DNA of 25,756 nt, taken from NCBI GenBank assembly GCA_964370395.1, contig CAYJIZ010000026.1, forward strand, positions 1 to 25,756, given 5' to 3'. Made by a program: the position numbers and the translations under genes. Origin of the DNA: JBGUVL01 sp964370395 (GTDB lineage Bacteria > Bacillota_I > Bacilli_A > Erysipelotrichales > Erysipelotrichaceae). Within the stretch, counting starts at the first letter, position 1, and each line of letters starts with the position of its first letter. Positions 7,339 through 14,618 of the stretch are shown one piece after another. Below the pieces are notes generated by a model. The model searched no databases. It was not told where the DNA came from and saw only the letters and a list, made by a program, of their open reading frames with translations.

Positions 7339-10300
7339 ATGAAGGAAAGTATTAATCATTTCGGTGTTGATCCAATTTTCATCTTTCAAGCCTTAGCAAA
7401 TAATAGTACGGACTATATTTACTTGTGGAACTGTAAAGATGATACGTATCTTGCTTCTGCAAATCTTGCAGAAGATTTTGGTGTGCCAGCAAAAGGTGGA
7501 AGTTTTCGAAAAATGGTAACAAGCCGTATTTATGCGAAAGATTCAAATCGAGTAACGGAAAAGTTTCATGAAATTACTTCTCAACAAAAAGTGAAAATGG
7601 CATTGGAATACCAAATTGCGAATGCAAAAGGAAACTACGTTTGGGTGAGTAATCGCTCAACGGTGCAATACGATGAGAATGGCGAAGCACAATTAGTCAT
7701 TGGTGTGTTACATAATTTAGCGTTTGATGGAACAGTGGATAGTGTCACTGGACTTTTAATGAGCAATAAATGCAAAGAAATTTTTGATTTAGTAAGCCAA
7801 AGTCGTTTGCAGATGCAAGGAAGTGTGATGCTACTTGGTATTGATGACTTTAGCACGATTAATACTCTAAATAATCATATGTTTGGAGATCTTGTATTAC
7901 GTAATATGGTACAAGGTATTTTGTCGATGATTGATGACGATATGTATATGTATCGCTTTGATGGTGACCAATTCTTAATTGTAGCAGACAAAAAGACAAA
8001 AGAAGAAATGCTAGTATTGTATGCACAGATTAAAGAATTCACAACAACGACACAGCAGTTAAATGGAACGACGTATCGCTTTGGTGTTTCGGCAGGGATA
8101 GCTTCTTTTCCAGAAGATGGGTTCACATGGATCGATATTGAGAAAGCGGTGTCCATTGCCTTAAAACAAGCAAAAGCAGATGGAAAAAATCGTTGCGTTA
8201 CGTTTACAAAACAATTGTTAGCTGATCGTATGCACGAACAAACATTAAGCAACTATTTAGCCAATAGTATCGATCAAGGATTTGTCGGATTTAAAACGGT
8301 GTTTCAACCAGTGTGTCATACACAAACATTGAAAATTAAAGGAGCAGAAGTATTGCTTCGTTTTGAAACGCCACAACAACAATTAATTAGTCCAATGGAA
8401 TTTATTCCTTTGCTTGAACAATCACAATTAATTATTCCTGTTGGGTTATGGGTTATGGAACAAGCCTTTATCGCTTGTCGAGAATGGTTACAGTTCTGCC
8501 CAGATTTTGTGATGAATATTAATGTATCGTATATTCAATTACGCGATATGGACTTTTGCGATAAGGTTGAAACATTACTTAAGAAATACGATTTATCAAC
8601 AAAACACATTACGTTAGAATTAACGGAAACCTATTTTATTAGTGATGCTCCAAACATTAGAGCATCCTTAGAACGTTTACAAGAATTGCATTTACAAATT
8701 GCAATGGATGATTTTGGAACAGGGTATTCCTCTTTGGCACGTTTGGCTGAGTTTAATGTCGATGTAGTAAAAATTGATCGTGCCTTTGTACAATCCCTTC
8801 ATAAGAGTAAATACAACCACGATTTCATCGATTCGGTTGTGCGTTTATGCCACAATGTAGGAATGAAAGTATGTGTAGAAGGGGTTGAAACAAGAGAAGA
8901 ACAAGCGAGTATTAGTTTGTTGAATGTAGACTTTATTCAAGGATTCTACGTATCGCGTCCGATTTCTAAAGAAGACTTCTTTACGCGTTTCTTACGCCAG
9001 CCATACGCAAGTGAAAAATTAGTCGTGAAACCCGATATGCAATTGCATCATGAACGTATTGTGAAAGACCAGGATGTGTTGTTGGCAATGATGGATGCTT
9101 GTCCATTAGCCCTTAATTTCTGGAATCGAGAGTTTGAAATCGTCGCATGTAACGAAGAAGCATTGCGGTTGTTTGAAGTTGCTAGTTTAGATGAGTTCCG
9201 CCGTAATTTCTTTCAATTTTCTCCAGAATACCAAGCGGATGGTATTCCAACAGTGGAAAGAGCTGAGCGTTTGATTAACGAAGCATTCAAAGGGGTGCAA
9301 CAACGTGTGTTATGGACACATTGTAGCTATGATAATGAGATTATCCCAGCAGAAGTGACACTTGTTCGTATTCCTTATATGAATGATTATATCGTTGCTA
9401 GTTATACTCGTGATATGCGTAATCAAGTGATGATGCAAAATCGTATTAGACAATTCAATGAACGTACAATGGCTATTTTAGATGCCACACCACTTTGTGT
9501 AAACTTATGGAATAAAAGATTTGATAACATTATGTCAAACAAAGAAGCGATGACTTTATTTAATTTAAGTAGCAAAGAAGAGTATCGAGAAAAATTCTTT
9601 TCACTTTCTCCACAATACCAACCAGATGGTCGATTGAGTGATGAGAAAGCAATTGAGAAAATTAAACTAGCATTTGAAACGGGACTTACCCAATTTTTCT
9701 GGATGCACCAAGACATGGAGCAAAATGAGATACCTTGTGAAATTACGCTAGTAGAAATTGAAAGCTTAGATGATGATGGTGGTTCCATGGTGGCTGGTTA
9801 TACACGTGATATTCGGGAACAGTTAAATGCAGAACGCATGCGAGTGCAAGCGAGTGAACGTATCCAGGCAGTACTGGATTCGATGCCATTGTCTTGTGTC
9901 TTAATCTCGATGAGCCAAGACATACTTGACTGCAATCAAAGTATCGTAAATTTATTTCAAGCGAAAAGCAAAGCAGATATTATCGAAAACTTTTATACTT
10001 TTTTCCCATTAAAGCAACCAGATGGTTCCATTAGTGTGATTAAAAAAGACGAAATGTTTGCGAAAGCATTTCGAGAGGGTAACCTAACATTTGAATGGGT
10101 GTACCAATCCAGTACAGGAGAAAATATTCCTTGTGAAGTAACACTGTCAAAAGTTGTGTTAGAAAAAGAAGAAATTTATGTAGCATATAGCCGTGATTTA
10201 CGAGAATTACAAAAAACATTAGAAATTAATGATCGTCTGTCAAAATTAGCTTACTATGATTTGTTGACAGGAGCGGCTTCTCGACTTCGTTTTATGCAAA

Positions 10301-10737
10301 AGTTAGAAGAGAATTTCAAGAAGTTTGATGTGAAGGATGATTTCGCATTAATCATCTTTGATCTTGATTACTTTAAATCAGTGAATGACACATATGGACA
10401 TGCGATGGGTGATATCGTTCTTCGCAAAGTAGTAAAATGTGTTGAAAGTGCATTACCAGAAGACAGTATTCTAGGTCGTTATGGTGGGGATGAGTTTATG
10501 ATTCAATGTTGTGGTTTAAGCCAACAACAATTACTTGAAATGATGCAGGAAATTGTAAAGGAAGTAGAACAAATCGAATTCTTCCATGAAGACATCAATT
10601 TTACGACTACCATTAGTGCAGGCGGTTGTATGAAAAACATGCACGATAAATCATTTAATGATATGTTGAAACGGGCGGATAAAGTTCTTTATGAAGTAAA
10701 GGAAAAAGGTCGCAATAGCTGTATGATTGAAAGATAA
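7339..10737 (+). CDS. Multidomain c-di-GMP protein: PAS-GGDEF-EAL-PAS-PAS-PAS-GGDEF
   Basis: A soluble 1132-residue signalling protein with no membrane segments. Residues about 20-125 form a PAS domain. Residues 133-290 are a GGDEF domain with a degenerate DGDQF signature (208-212). Residues 310-550 are an EAL phosphodiesterase domain with EVLLR (E337), NVSYIQL, ELTET, MDDFGTGYSS, KIDRAFV, EGVET and DFIQGF, all catalytic residues kept. Three related PAS-like repeats follow (about 581-695, 709-830, 841-955). A C-terminal GGDEF domain has a canonical GGDEF (1049-1053) without the RxxD inhibitory site. It could both make and degrade c-di-GMP. The ATG at 7339 follows AGAGGG at good spacing; an in-frame ATG at 7294 would add 15 basic residues. 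It is transcribed alone. Confidence 0.93.
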   Translation: MKESINHFGVDPIFIFQALANNSTDYIYLWNCKDDTYLASANLAEDFGVPAKGGSFRKMVTSRIYAKDSNRVTEKFHEITSQQKVKMALEYQIANAKGNYVWVSNRSTVQYDENGEAQLVIGVLHNLAFDGTVDSVTGLLMSNKCKEIFDLVSQSRLQMQGSVMLLGIDDFSTINTLNNHMFGDLVLRNMVQGILSMIDDDMYMYRFDGDQFLIVADKKTKEEMLVLYAQIKEFTTTTQQLNGTTYRFGVSAGIASFPEDGFTWIDIEKAVSIALKQAKADGKNRCVTFTKQLLADRMHEQTLSNYLANSIDQGFVGFKTVFQPVCHTQTLKIKGAEVLLRFETPQQQLISPMEFIPLLEQSQLIIPVGLWVMEQAFIACREWLQFCPDFVMNINVSYIQLRDMDFCDKVETLLKKYDLSTKHITLELTETYFISDAPNIRASLERLQELHLQIAMDDFGTGYSSLARLAEFNVDVVKIDRAFVQSLHKSKYNHDFIDSVVRLCHNVGMKVCVEGVETREEQASISLLNVDFIQGFYVSRPISKEDFFTRFLRQPYASEKLVVKPDMQLHHERIVKDQDVLLAMMDACPLALNFWNREFEIVACNEEALRLFEVASLDEFRRNFFQFSPEYQADGIPTVERAERLINEAFKGVQQRVLWTHCSYDNEIIPAEVTLVRIPYMNDYIVASYTRDMRNQVMMQNRIRQFNERTMAILDATPLCVNLWNKRFDNIMSNKEAMTLFNLSSKEEYREKFFSLSPQYQPDGRLSDEKAIEKIKLAFETGLTQFFWMHQDMEQNEIPCEITLVEIESLDDDGGSMVAGYTRDIREQLNAERMRVQASERIQAVLDSMPLSCVLISMSQDILDCNQSIVNLFQAKSKADIIENFYTFFPLKQPDGSISVIKKDEMFAKAFREGNLTFEWVYQSSTGENIPCEVTLSKVVLEKEEIYVAYSRDLRELQKTLEINDRLSKLAYYDLLTGAASRLRFMQKLEENFKKFDVKDDFALIIFDLDYFKSVNDTYGHAMGDIVLRKVVKCVESALPEDSILGRYGGDEFMIQCCGLSQQQLLEMMQEIVKEVEQIEFFHEDINFTTTISAGGCMKNMHDKSFNDMLKRADKVLYEVKEKGRNSCMIER

Positions 10738-10766
10738 AAAGAGTTCTAAAAAAGGACTCTTTTTTG
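10736..10766 (+). terminator. Rho-independent terminator after the GGDEF/EAL gene
   Basis: AAAAAGAGT pairs with ACTCTTTTT around a short A-rich loop, ending in a T-run; the stem begins in the stop codon. Confidence 0.85.
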
Positions 10767-10830
10767 TTGGAAAACAATTATTTTTATTTGTTTTTCTATA
10801 ATATAAAAAAAGACTGTTTTCTTTTTGTTT

Positions 10831-10839
10831 TGGTATGAT
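10831..10839 (+). promoter_or_regulatory. Extended -10 promoter of manA
   Basis: TGG directly precedes TATGAT, an extended -10 (TGnTATAAT-like). No good -35 is visible. Confidence 0.5.
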
Positions 10840-10869
10840 ACGATAAGTTTGAAACAAAGGAGAACTACC

Positions 10870-11823
10870 GTGAAAAAAATTGTGAAAATATTACCTTTCT
10901 TCGAACCTCGTATGTGGGGTGGAGGAAAACGTCTAATTGAAGAATTTCATTATGTAAGTGATGTAGCTCCAATTGGCGAAGTATACAATGTTGTCGCTTT
11001 GAAGGGACATGCAGATTGTGAAGTGGATGGAATGAATATGACACTATCGCAGTTGTACCATTTGCATAAAGATTTCTTTCGATGTGAATGCGAAGAGTTA
11101 CCGATTCGCGTGAATATTTTGGATCCGATGGACCAACTGTCAGTGCAAATTCATCCTGATGATGCATTTGCGAAAACGTATAATAATGGACGTGGAAAAC
11201 CTGAAGCTTGGGTGATTTTGGATACAAGCGAAGATGGATTCATCCAATTTGGGCATCATGCCAAAAGCAAAGAGGAATTCATCGAGAAAACAAATAATCG
11301 TGATTGGACCAATTTATTAAAGTATTTAAAAGCGGTGAAAAATGGTTTTATCGATATTCCAAGTGGAACATTACACGCGATTGGAAAAGGGGTATTAACC
11401 TATAATATTTCACGTAATGCCGATTGCACATTACGTCTATATGATTATGATCGTATTGATCCTAAAACAAAACAAAAACGTGAGATTCAACCAGAAGCAG
11501 TATTTGAAAATGTAAACATTCCAGATACTTCTACGCCATTTGTAATGTATCCAAGCATTCATGAATTAGGAATTGATGTTACACGTTATGTAGATCAACC
11601 AGGGCTTTATACATTGATGCGTTTGCAAGTGAAAGAAGCAGGTAAGTTCTTACATGAACCGTTTGCTTTTTATACTTGTGTAGAGGGAGAAGGGTATATC
11701 AATTCCATGCCGATACGCAAAGGGGAAACACTATTGGTACCACAAGGTATGGGATGGTTGTATTTCAAAGGTGAAATGGACTTGTTTCTTGCTTCTTATC
11801 GTAATGAAAAAAGTGTTTTTTAA
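10870..11823 (+). CDS. manA: Mannose-6-phosphate isomerase, class I
   Basis: A 317-residue zinc enzyme interconverting mannose-6-phosphate and fructose-6-phosphate in the cytoplasm; it serves mannose use or supplies GDP-mannose precursors. It matches the short Bacillus-type class I isomerases. Zinc ligands are visible in QIHPDD (H95), GKPEAW (E112) and PSGTLHAIGKG (H169), and the N-terminal MWGGGKRL motif is conserved. The start is GTG at 10870, preceded by AAAGGAG at 7 bases; an in-frame ATG at 10825 lies in the promoter and lacks a site. A terminator overlaps the stop. The gene stands alone, with no PTS genes adjacent. Confidence 0.94.
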   Translation: MKKIVKILPFFEPRMWGGGKRLIEEFHYVSDVAPIGEVYNVVALKGHADCEVDGMNMTLSQLYHLHKDFFRCECEELPIRVNILDPMDQLSVQIHPDDAFAKTYNNGRGKPEAWVILDTSEDGFIQFGHHAKSKEEFIEKTNNRDWTNLLKYLKAVKNGFIDIPSGTLHAIGKGVLTYNISRNADCTLRLYDYDRIDPKTKQKREIQPEAVFENVNIPDTSTPFVMYPSIHELGIDVTRYVDQPGLYTLMRLQVKEAGKFLHEPFAFYTCVEGEGYINSMPIRKGETLLVPQGMGWLYFKGEMDLFLASYRNEKSVF

Positions 11824-11837
11824 AACACTTTTTTTGT
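11807..11837 (+). terminator. Rho-independent terminator after manA
   Basis: AAAAAGTGTTTT pairs with AAAACACTTTTT, followed by more T residues; the stop codon lies in the loop. Confidence 0.85.
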
Positions 11838-11841
11838 TTTG

Positions 11842-11850
11842 TGGTATAAT
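11842..11850 (+). promoter_or_regulatory. Extended -10 promoter of the D-amino acid transaminase gene
   Basis: TGG plus a perfect TATAAT, 27 bases before the start codon; the -35 region is covered by the manA terminator T-run. Confidence 0.6.
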
Positions 11851-11877
11851 TACGCATAAAGAAAGAAGGGTTTGATG

Positions 11878-12717
11878 ATGAAAACACTTGGTTATTATAA
11901 TGGTGAAGTGGATACACTAGAGAATATAAAAGTACCGATGCTAGATCGTGGTTGTTATTTTGGAGATGGTGTTTATGAAGCGACACTTGCTAGAAATCAT
12001 CATATCTTTGCGATTGAAGAACACATTGAACGTATTTTTCAAAGTGCTGGATTAGTGGATATTAATATTCCTTGTACAAAAGGAGAAATGAAAGCCATCT
12101 TAGAAGAAATGGTACATAAGATGGATGACAGCGAAGTACTTGTGTATTGGCAAGTAACAAGAGGAACAGGAATTCGTTCCCATATTTATACAAAAGAGAT
12201 GCAGGGTAATTTATGGATTATGATTACACCAAAACAGATTGCAGGTCGTGATCGTAAATTGAAGTTAGTCAGTATGGACGATACACGTTATTTGCATAAC
12301 AATGTGAAGACGTTAAATTTAATACCTGCGGTTTTATATGGTACAAAAGCACACGACCAAGGGTATGATGAATGTGTATTGCATCGAAATGGACGTGTGA
12401 CAGAATGTTCGCATAGTAATTTATCTATTTTAAAAGATGGATGCTTTATCAGTGCACCTTGTGATGAGTTGATTTTAGGTGGGATTGCTCGTAAGCATTT
12501 AATTGAGGCTTGCCATCATTTGCACATTCCTGTGAAGGAACAACCGTTCACATTAACACAATTAATGGAAGCGGATGAAATTATCGTGTCTAGCAGTGGT
12601 AGCTTATGTGCCTATGCCGAAAGCATTGATTCCATTCCAGTAGGTGGAAAAGATCGCGCTTTATTTTTAAAACTACAAGATTATATCTACAACGAATTCT
12701 ACGAAGAAACAAAATAA
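11878..12717 (+). CDS. dat: D-amino acid transaminase (class IV PLP aminotransferase)
   Basis: A 279-residue fold-type IV PLP enzyme, probably moving amino groups between D-alanine and 2-oxoglutarate to give D-glutamate for peptidoglycan. PLP lysine is K144 in NNVKTLNLIPAV. E176 in VTECSHSN would bind the pyridine nitrogen. RGTGIRSHIYT (R100, H102) matches the Arg-x-His that binds the substrate carboxylate in D-amino acid transaminases, and favours this over branched-chain transaminase or aminodeoxychorismate lyase. LDRGCYFGDGVYE is the family N-terminal motif. Of the neighbouring TTG 11872, ATG 11875 and ATG 11878, the last has the best spacing from GAAGGG. No terminator is seen after it. 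Confidence 0.87.
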   Translation: MKTLGYYNGEVDTLENIKVPMLDRGCYFGDGVYEATLARNHHIFAIEEHIERIFQSAGLVDINIPCTKGEMKAILEEMVHKMDDSEVLVYWQVTRGTGIRSHIYTKEMQGNLWIMITPKQIAGRDRKLKLVSMDDTRYLHNNVKTLNLIPAVLYGTKAHDQGYDECVLHRNGRVTECSHSNLSILKDGCFISAPCDELILGGIARKHLIEACHHLHIPVKEQPFTLTQLMEADEIIVSSSGSLCAYAESIDSIPVGGKDRALFLKLQDYIYNEFYEETK

Positions 12718-12733
12718 ATATTTACACATAAAT

Positions 12734-12776
12734 TTCACATTTCCTACATGTGAATACCATATATTCACGTTATACT
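12734..12776 (+). promoter_or_regulatory. Operator-like inverted repeats over a promoter
   Basis: TTCACAT (12734-12740) and ATGTGAA (12748-12754) form a 7-bp inverted repeat with a 7-base spacer. The second arm also pairs as GTGAAT (12750-12755) with ATTCAC (12763-12768), again with a 7-base spacer. A TATACT -10 follows at 12771-12776, so a bound regulator would cover the -35 region. Confidence 0.55.
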
Positions 12777-12802
12777 TGCTAGTATTGAAAGTAGGTGAAT
12801 GC

Positions 12803-13147
12803 ATGGAAACAATGAACACAAAGGTAAAGAAATCATTCAAAGGTAATATTCCAGCAATCGTATTTTATACATTAGCTGCTATCTTTGTACTGTATGGAGC
12901 GTATATGATTTATTCTGTATATGATTATTTGGTAACGTACTACGCTAACTACAATACAACGATGTCAGCACAATTAGGTGATACAATTCAATATTTTATT
13001 GCGAATTGCAGCCCTTATTTTGTATATGCTGTTCTATGTTATGGACTTGGAACGATTATGCAAATGGTAGTGGGATTGAAAAAGAACCTATTGCAATTAC
13101 CAGAAATGGAACCGATTGTGCAAGTAGAAGAAGCAGAAGAAAAGTAA
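12803..13147 (+). CDS. Small two-helix membrane protein of unknown function
   Basis: A 114-residue protein, not assigned to a known family. It has a basic N-terminus, a transmembrane helix at about 16-38, a loop rich in Tyr, Asn and Thr, a second helix at about 65-92 ending in VVGLKK, and an acidic tail (QVEEAEEK). Start ATG 12803 follows GTAGGTG at good spacing; the upstream in-frame TTG (12776) lies in the -10 element. It is a single-gene unit between an operator-like promoter and a shared terminator, which suggests conditional expression. Function cannot be inferred. Confidence 0.7.
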   Translation: METMNTKVKKSFKGNIPAIVFYTLAAIFVLYGAYMIYSVYDYLVTYYANYNTTMSAQLGDTIQYFIANCSPYFVYAVLCYGLGTIMQMVVGLKKNLLQLPEMEPIVQVEEAEEK

Positions 13148-13165
13148 GGAAATCCTTACTTTTTT
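13140..13165. terminator. Bidirectional terminator shared with nagB
   Basis: AAAGTAAGGA - AA - TCCTTACTTT is a perfect stem flanked by A-run and T-run, so it serves both converging genes. Both stop codons lie in it. Confidence 0.85.
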
Positions 13166-13869
13166 TGTGGGAATTGAGTGGTATCAATAATCGTTGTGCA
13201 ATGTGGATGTAACCACAGAAAGGAAGCAGGTGTTTGCGTGCTGATCTTTTGTGAAAGAAAAGATTCGTACGCTTCTTCTTTGTTGCTTCCACTTACTAAC
13301 ATCAACACATGTTTCGCTTCAAAGATGGCTTGCATTCCAAGTGTTAATCCATACTCCAGTGGTTGGTTGCTCGCCATTGCGTGTGTTTTTGTTTTGGCGT
13401 GTAATTTCGCTTTGTGACAGGGTAAGGTTAAATAATCATTTGGTTCATTTAAACCAAGGTGTCCATTCATCCCTAATCCTAATACTAAAACATCAATGGG
13501 ATTGGCTTCGACAAAGTCTTGGACCTTTTTTAATTCTAGTGTTTCATCGCTAGGTTGTGTCGCAAAAGAAATCACTTCTTTTGGTGCCATATAAAGTTTA
13601 GACAAGATATGCTTTTGAATAAAAGTAGTACAGGTCGCTTCGCTGTTTTCATCAATTCCATACCATTCATCCAGTTTAACAAAACGAACTTGTGAAATAT
13701 CAATTTTTTGTTCGTTGATGGTTTGCACCATAATTTCGTACATACGTTTTGGTGAACCACCAGTCGCCAGTGCGATAATTGCATCTTTTTTATGGCGAAT
13801 CGTATCCAAAATTATCGTTGCCCCATCTTGTGACATCTGTTCGTAATCGTGTGCATTAATAATTTGCAT
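13156..13869 (-). CDS. nagB: Glucosamine-6-phosphate deaminase family protein (NagB/AgaI-like)
   Basis: A 237-residue cytoplasmic enzyme of the NagB family, expected to convert glucosamine-6-phosphate to fructose-6-phosphate and ammonia. Motifs are ATGGSPKRMYEIM for phosphate binding, VKLDEWYG with the catalytic acid, and LGLGMNGHLGLNEP with the catalytic His and Glu. Length suits the short Gram-positive NagB. The GHLGLNEP form recalls galactosamine-6-phosphate isomerases (AgaI), so the preferred hexosamine is open. No nagA or PTS gene is beside it. Start ATG 13869 has an AGGAGGG site; a longer frame to 13929 lacks one. An extended -10 (TGTTATAAT on the minus strand, 13894-13902) lies upstream. 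Confidence 0.85.
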   Translation of the reverse strand: MQIINAHDYEQMSQDGATIILDTIRHKKDAIIALATGGSPKRMYEIMVQTINEQKIDISQVRFVKLDEWYGIDENSEATCTTFIQKHILSKLYMAPKEVISFATQPSDETLELKKVQDFVEANPIDVLVLGLGMNGHLGLNEPNDYLTLPCHKAKLHAKTKTHAMASNQPLEYGLTLGMQAIFEAKHVLMLVSGSNKEEAYESFLSQKISTQTPASFLWLHPHCTTIIDTTQFPQKK

Positions 13870-13961
13870 AATACCCTCCTTGTTTCTTATTTTATTATAA
13901 CAGAAGGGTAAGCTAGTTTCTTCACTCAATTGATTGGTGTATACTATAGTTAGGAGATTTT

Positions 13962-14573
13962 ATGAAAACAAAAACAAATTTTTATGCTATTTTTGCTTTT
14001 TCACTTTTTGTTTTGTTGGCTATTCTTGTGCAAAATGGAATGAGTAAAGGGTTTGATCAAAGTGTGTATACGTTAATCATTCAAATGAAGTCGGATACAA
14101 TGACTTTTATCATGCAAAACATATCGCATTTAGCGAGTGGAGGAGCGGTTGTCTTTTGGTTTGTTGTGTTGCTTGTGTATCGCTATAAAGCTTCTCTTGT
14201 CTTTATCGTTTACATGGGTTTGAATGCTTCCATTGGACAATTGGCAAAACATATTTTTATGCGTCCTCGTCCTACTATTTTACGTTTGATTGAAATTGGC
14301 GGCTATAGTTTTCCAAGTGGGCATTCTTTATGTGCGATGGCGATGTATGGGCTCTTTATTTATTACCTAGCAAAATGCAATAATAAAAAAGTTTACCACT
14401 ATGGCATTATGCTAGTGTTTGGACTTATTATTTTACTGGTGGGAATCTCACGTATTTATTTGGGTGTGCATTATGCAAGTGATGTAATGGGTGGATATTT
14501 ATTGTCGCTTAGTTTCTTGTTTTGCTTTCAAAGCATTGTTGCTAAGAAAAACACCAAATTGTTTTGCGCCTAA
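13962..14573 (+). CDS. PAP2-family membrane phosphatase
   Basis: A 203-residue membrane protein with about six helices and a complete type 2 phosphatidic acid phosphatase signature: K96-x6-R103-P104, P118-S-G-H121 and S163-R-x5-H170-x3-D174. It probably dephosphorylates a lipid phosphate on the outer face; undecaprenyl pyrophosphate, phosphatidate or phosphatidylglycerophosphate are candidates that the sequence does not separate. TAGGAG precedes the ATG, and a TATACT block lies at 13940-13945. It diverges from nagB. No terminator follows; the promoter of the next gene sits over its 3' end. Confidence 0.88.
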   Translation: MKTKTNFYAIFAFSLFVLLAILVQNGMSKGFDQSVYTLIIQMKSDTMTFIMQNISHLASGGAVVFWFVVLLVYRYKASLVFIVYMGLNASIGQLAKHIFMRPRPTILRLIEIGGYSFPSGHSLCAMAMYGLFIYYLAKCNNKKVYHYGIMLVFGLIILLVGISRIYLGVHYASDVMGGYLLSLSFLFCFQSIVAKKNTKLFCA

Positions 14574-14591
14574 CTTATTTTATAGTATAAT
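14564..14591 (+). promoter_or_regulatory. Promoter of the ygiQ-like gene
   Basis: TTGCGC (14564-14569), 16 bases, TATAAT (14586-14591), overlapping the last codons of the PAP2 gene. Confidence 0.6.
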
Positions 14592-14618
14592 GATTTGAGC
14601 GAAAGAAGAGGATATAAC

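Noticed and set aside
7875..8252. 125-codon minus-strand frame inside the GGDEF/EAL gene
   Set aside because: It is the antisense shadow of conserved GGDEF coding sequence, without ribosome binding site or family resemblance.
10825..10869. Upstream ATG for manA
   Set aside because: It overlaps the -10 region, lacks a ribosome binding site, and adds residues not found in the family; GTG 10870 has AAAGGAG.
12776..12802. TTG start for the small membrane protein
   Set aside because: It lies in the -10 element, so it would not be transcribed from that promoter.
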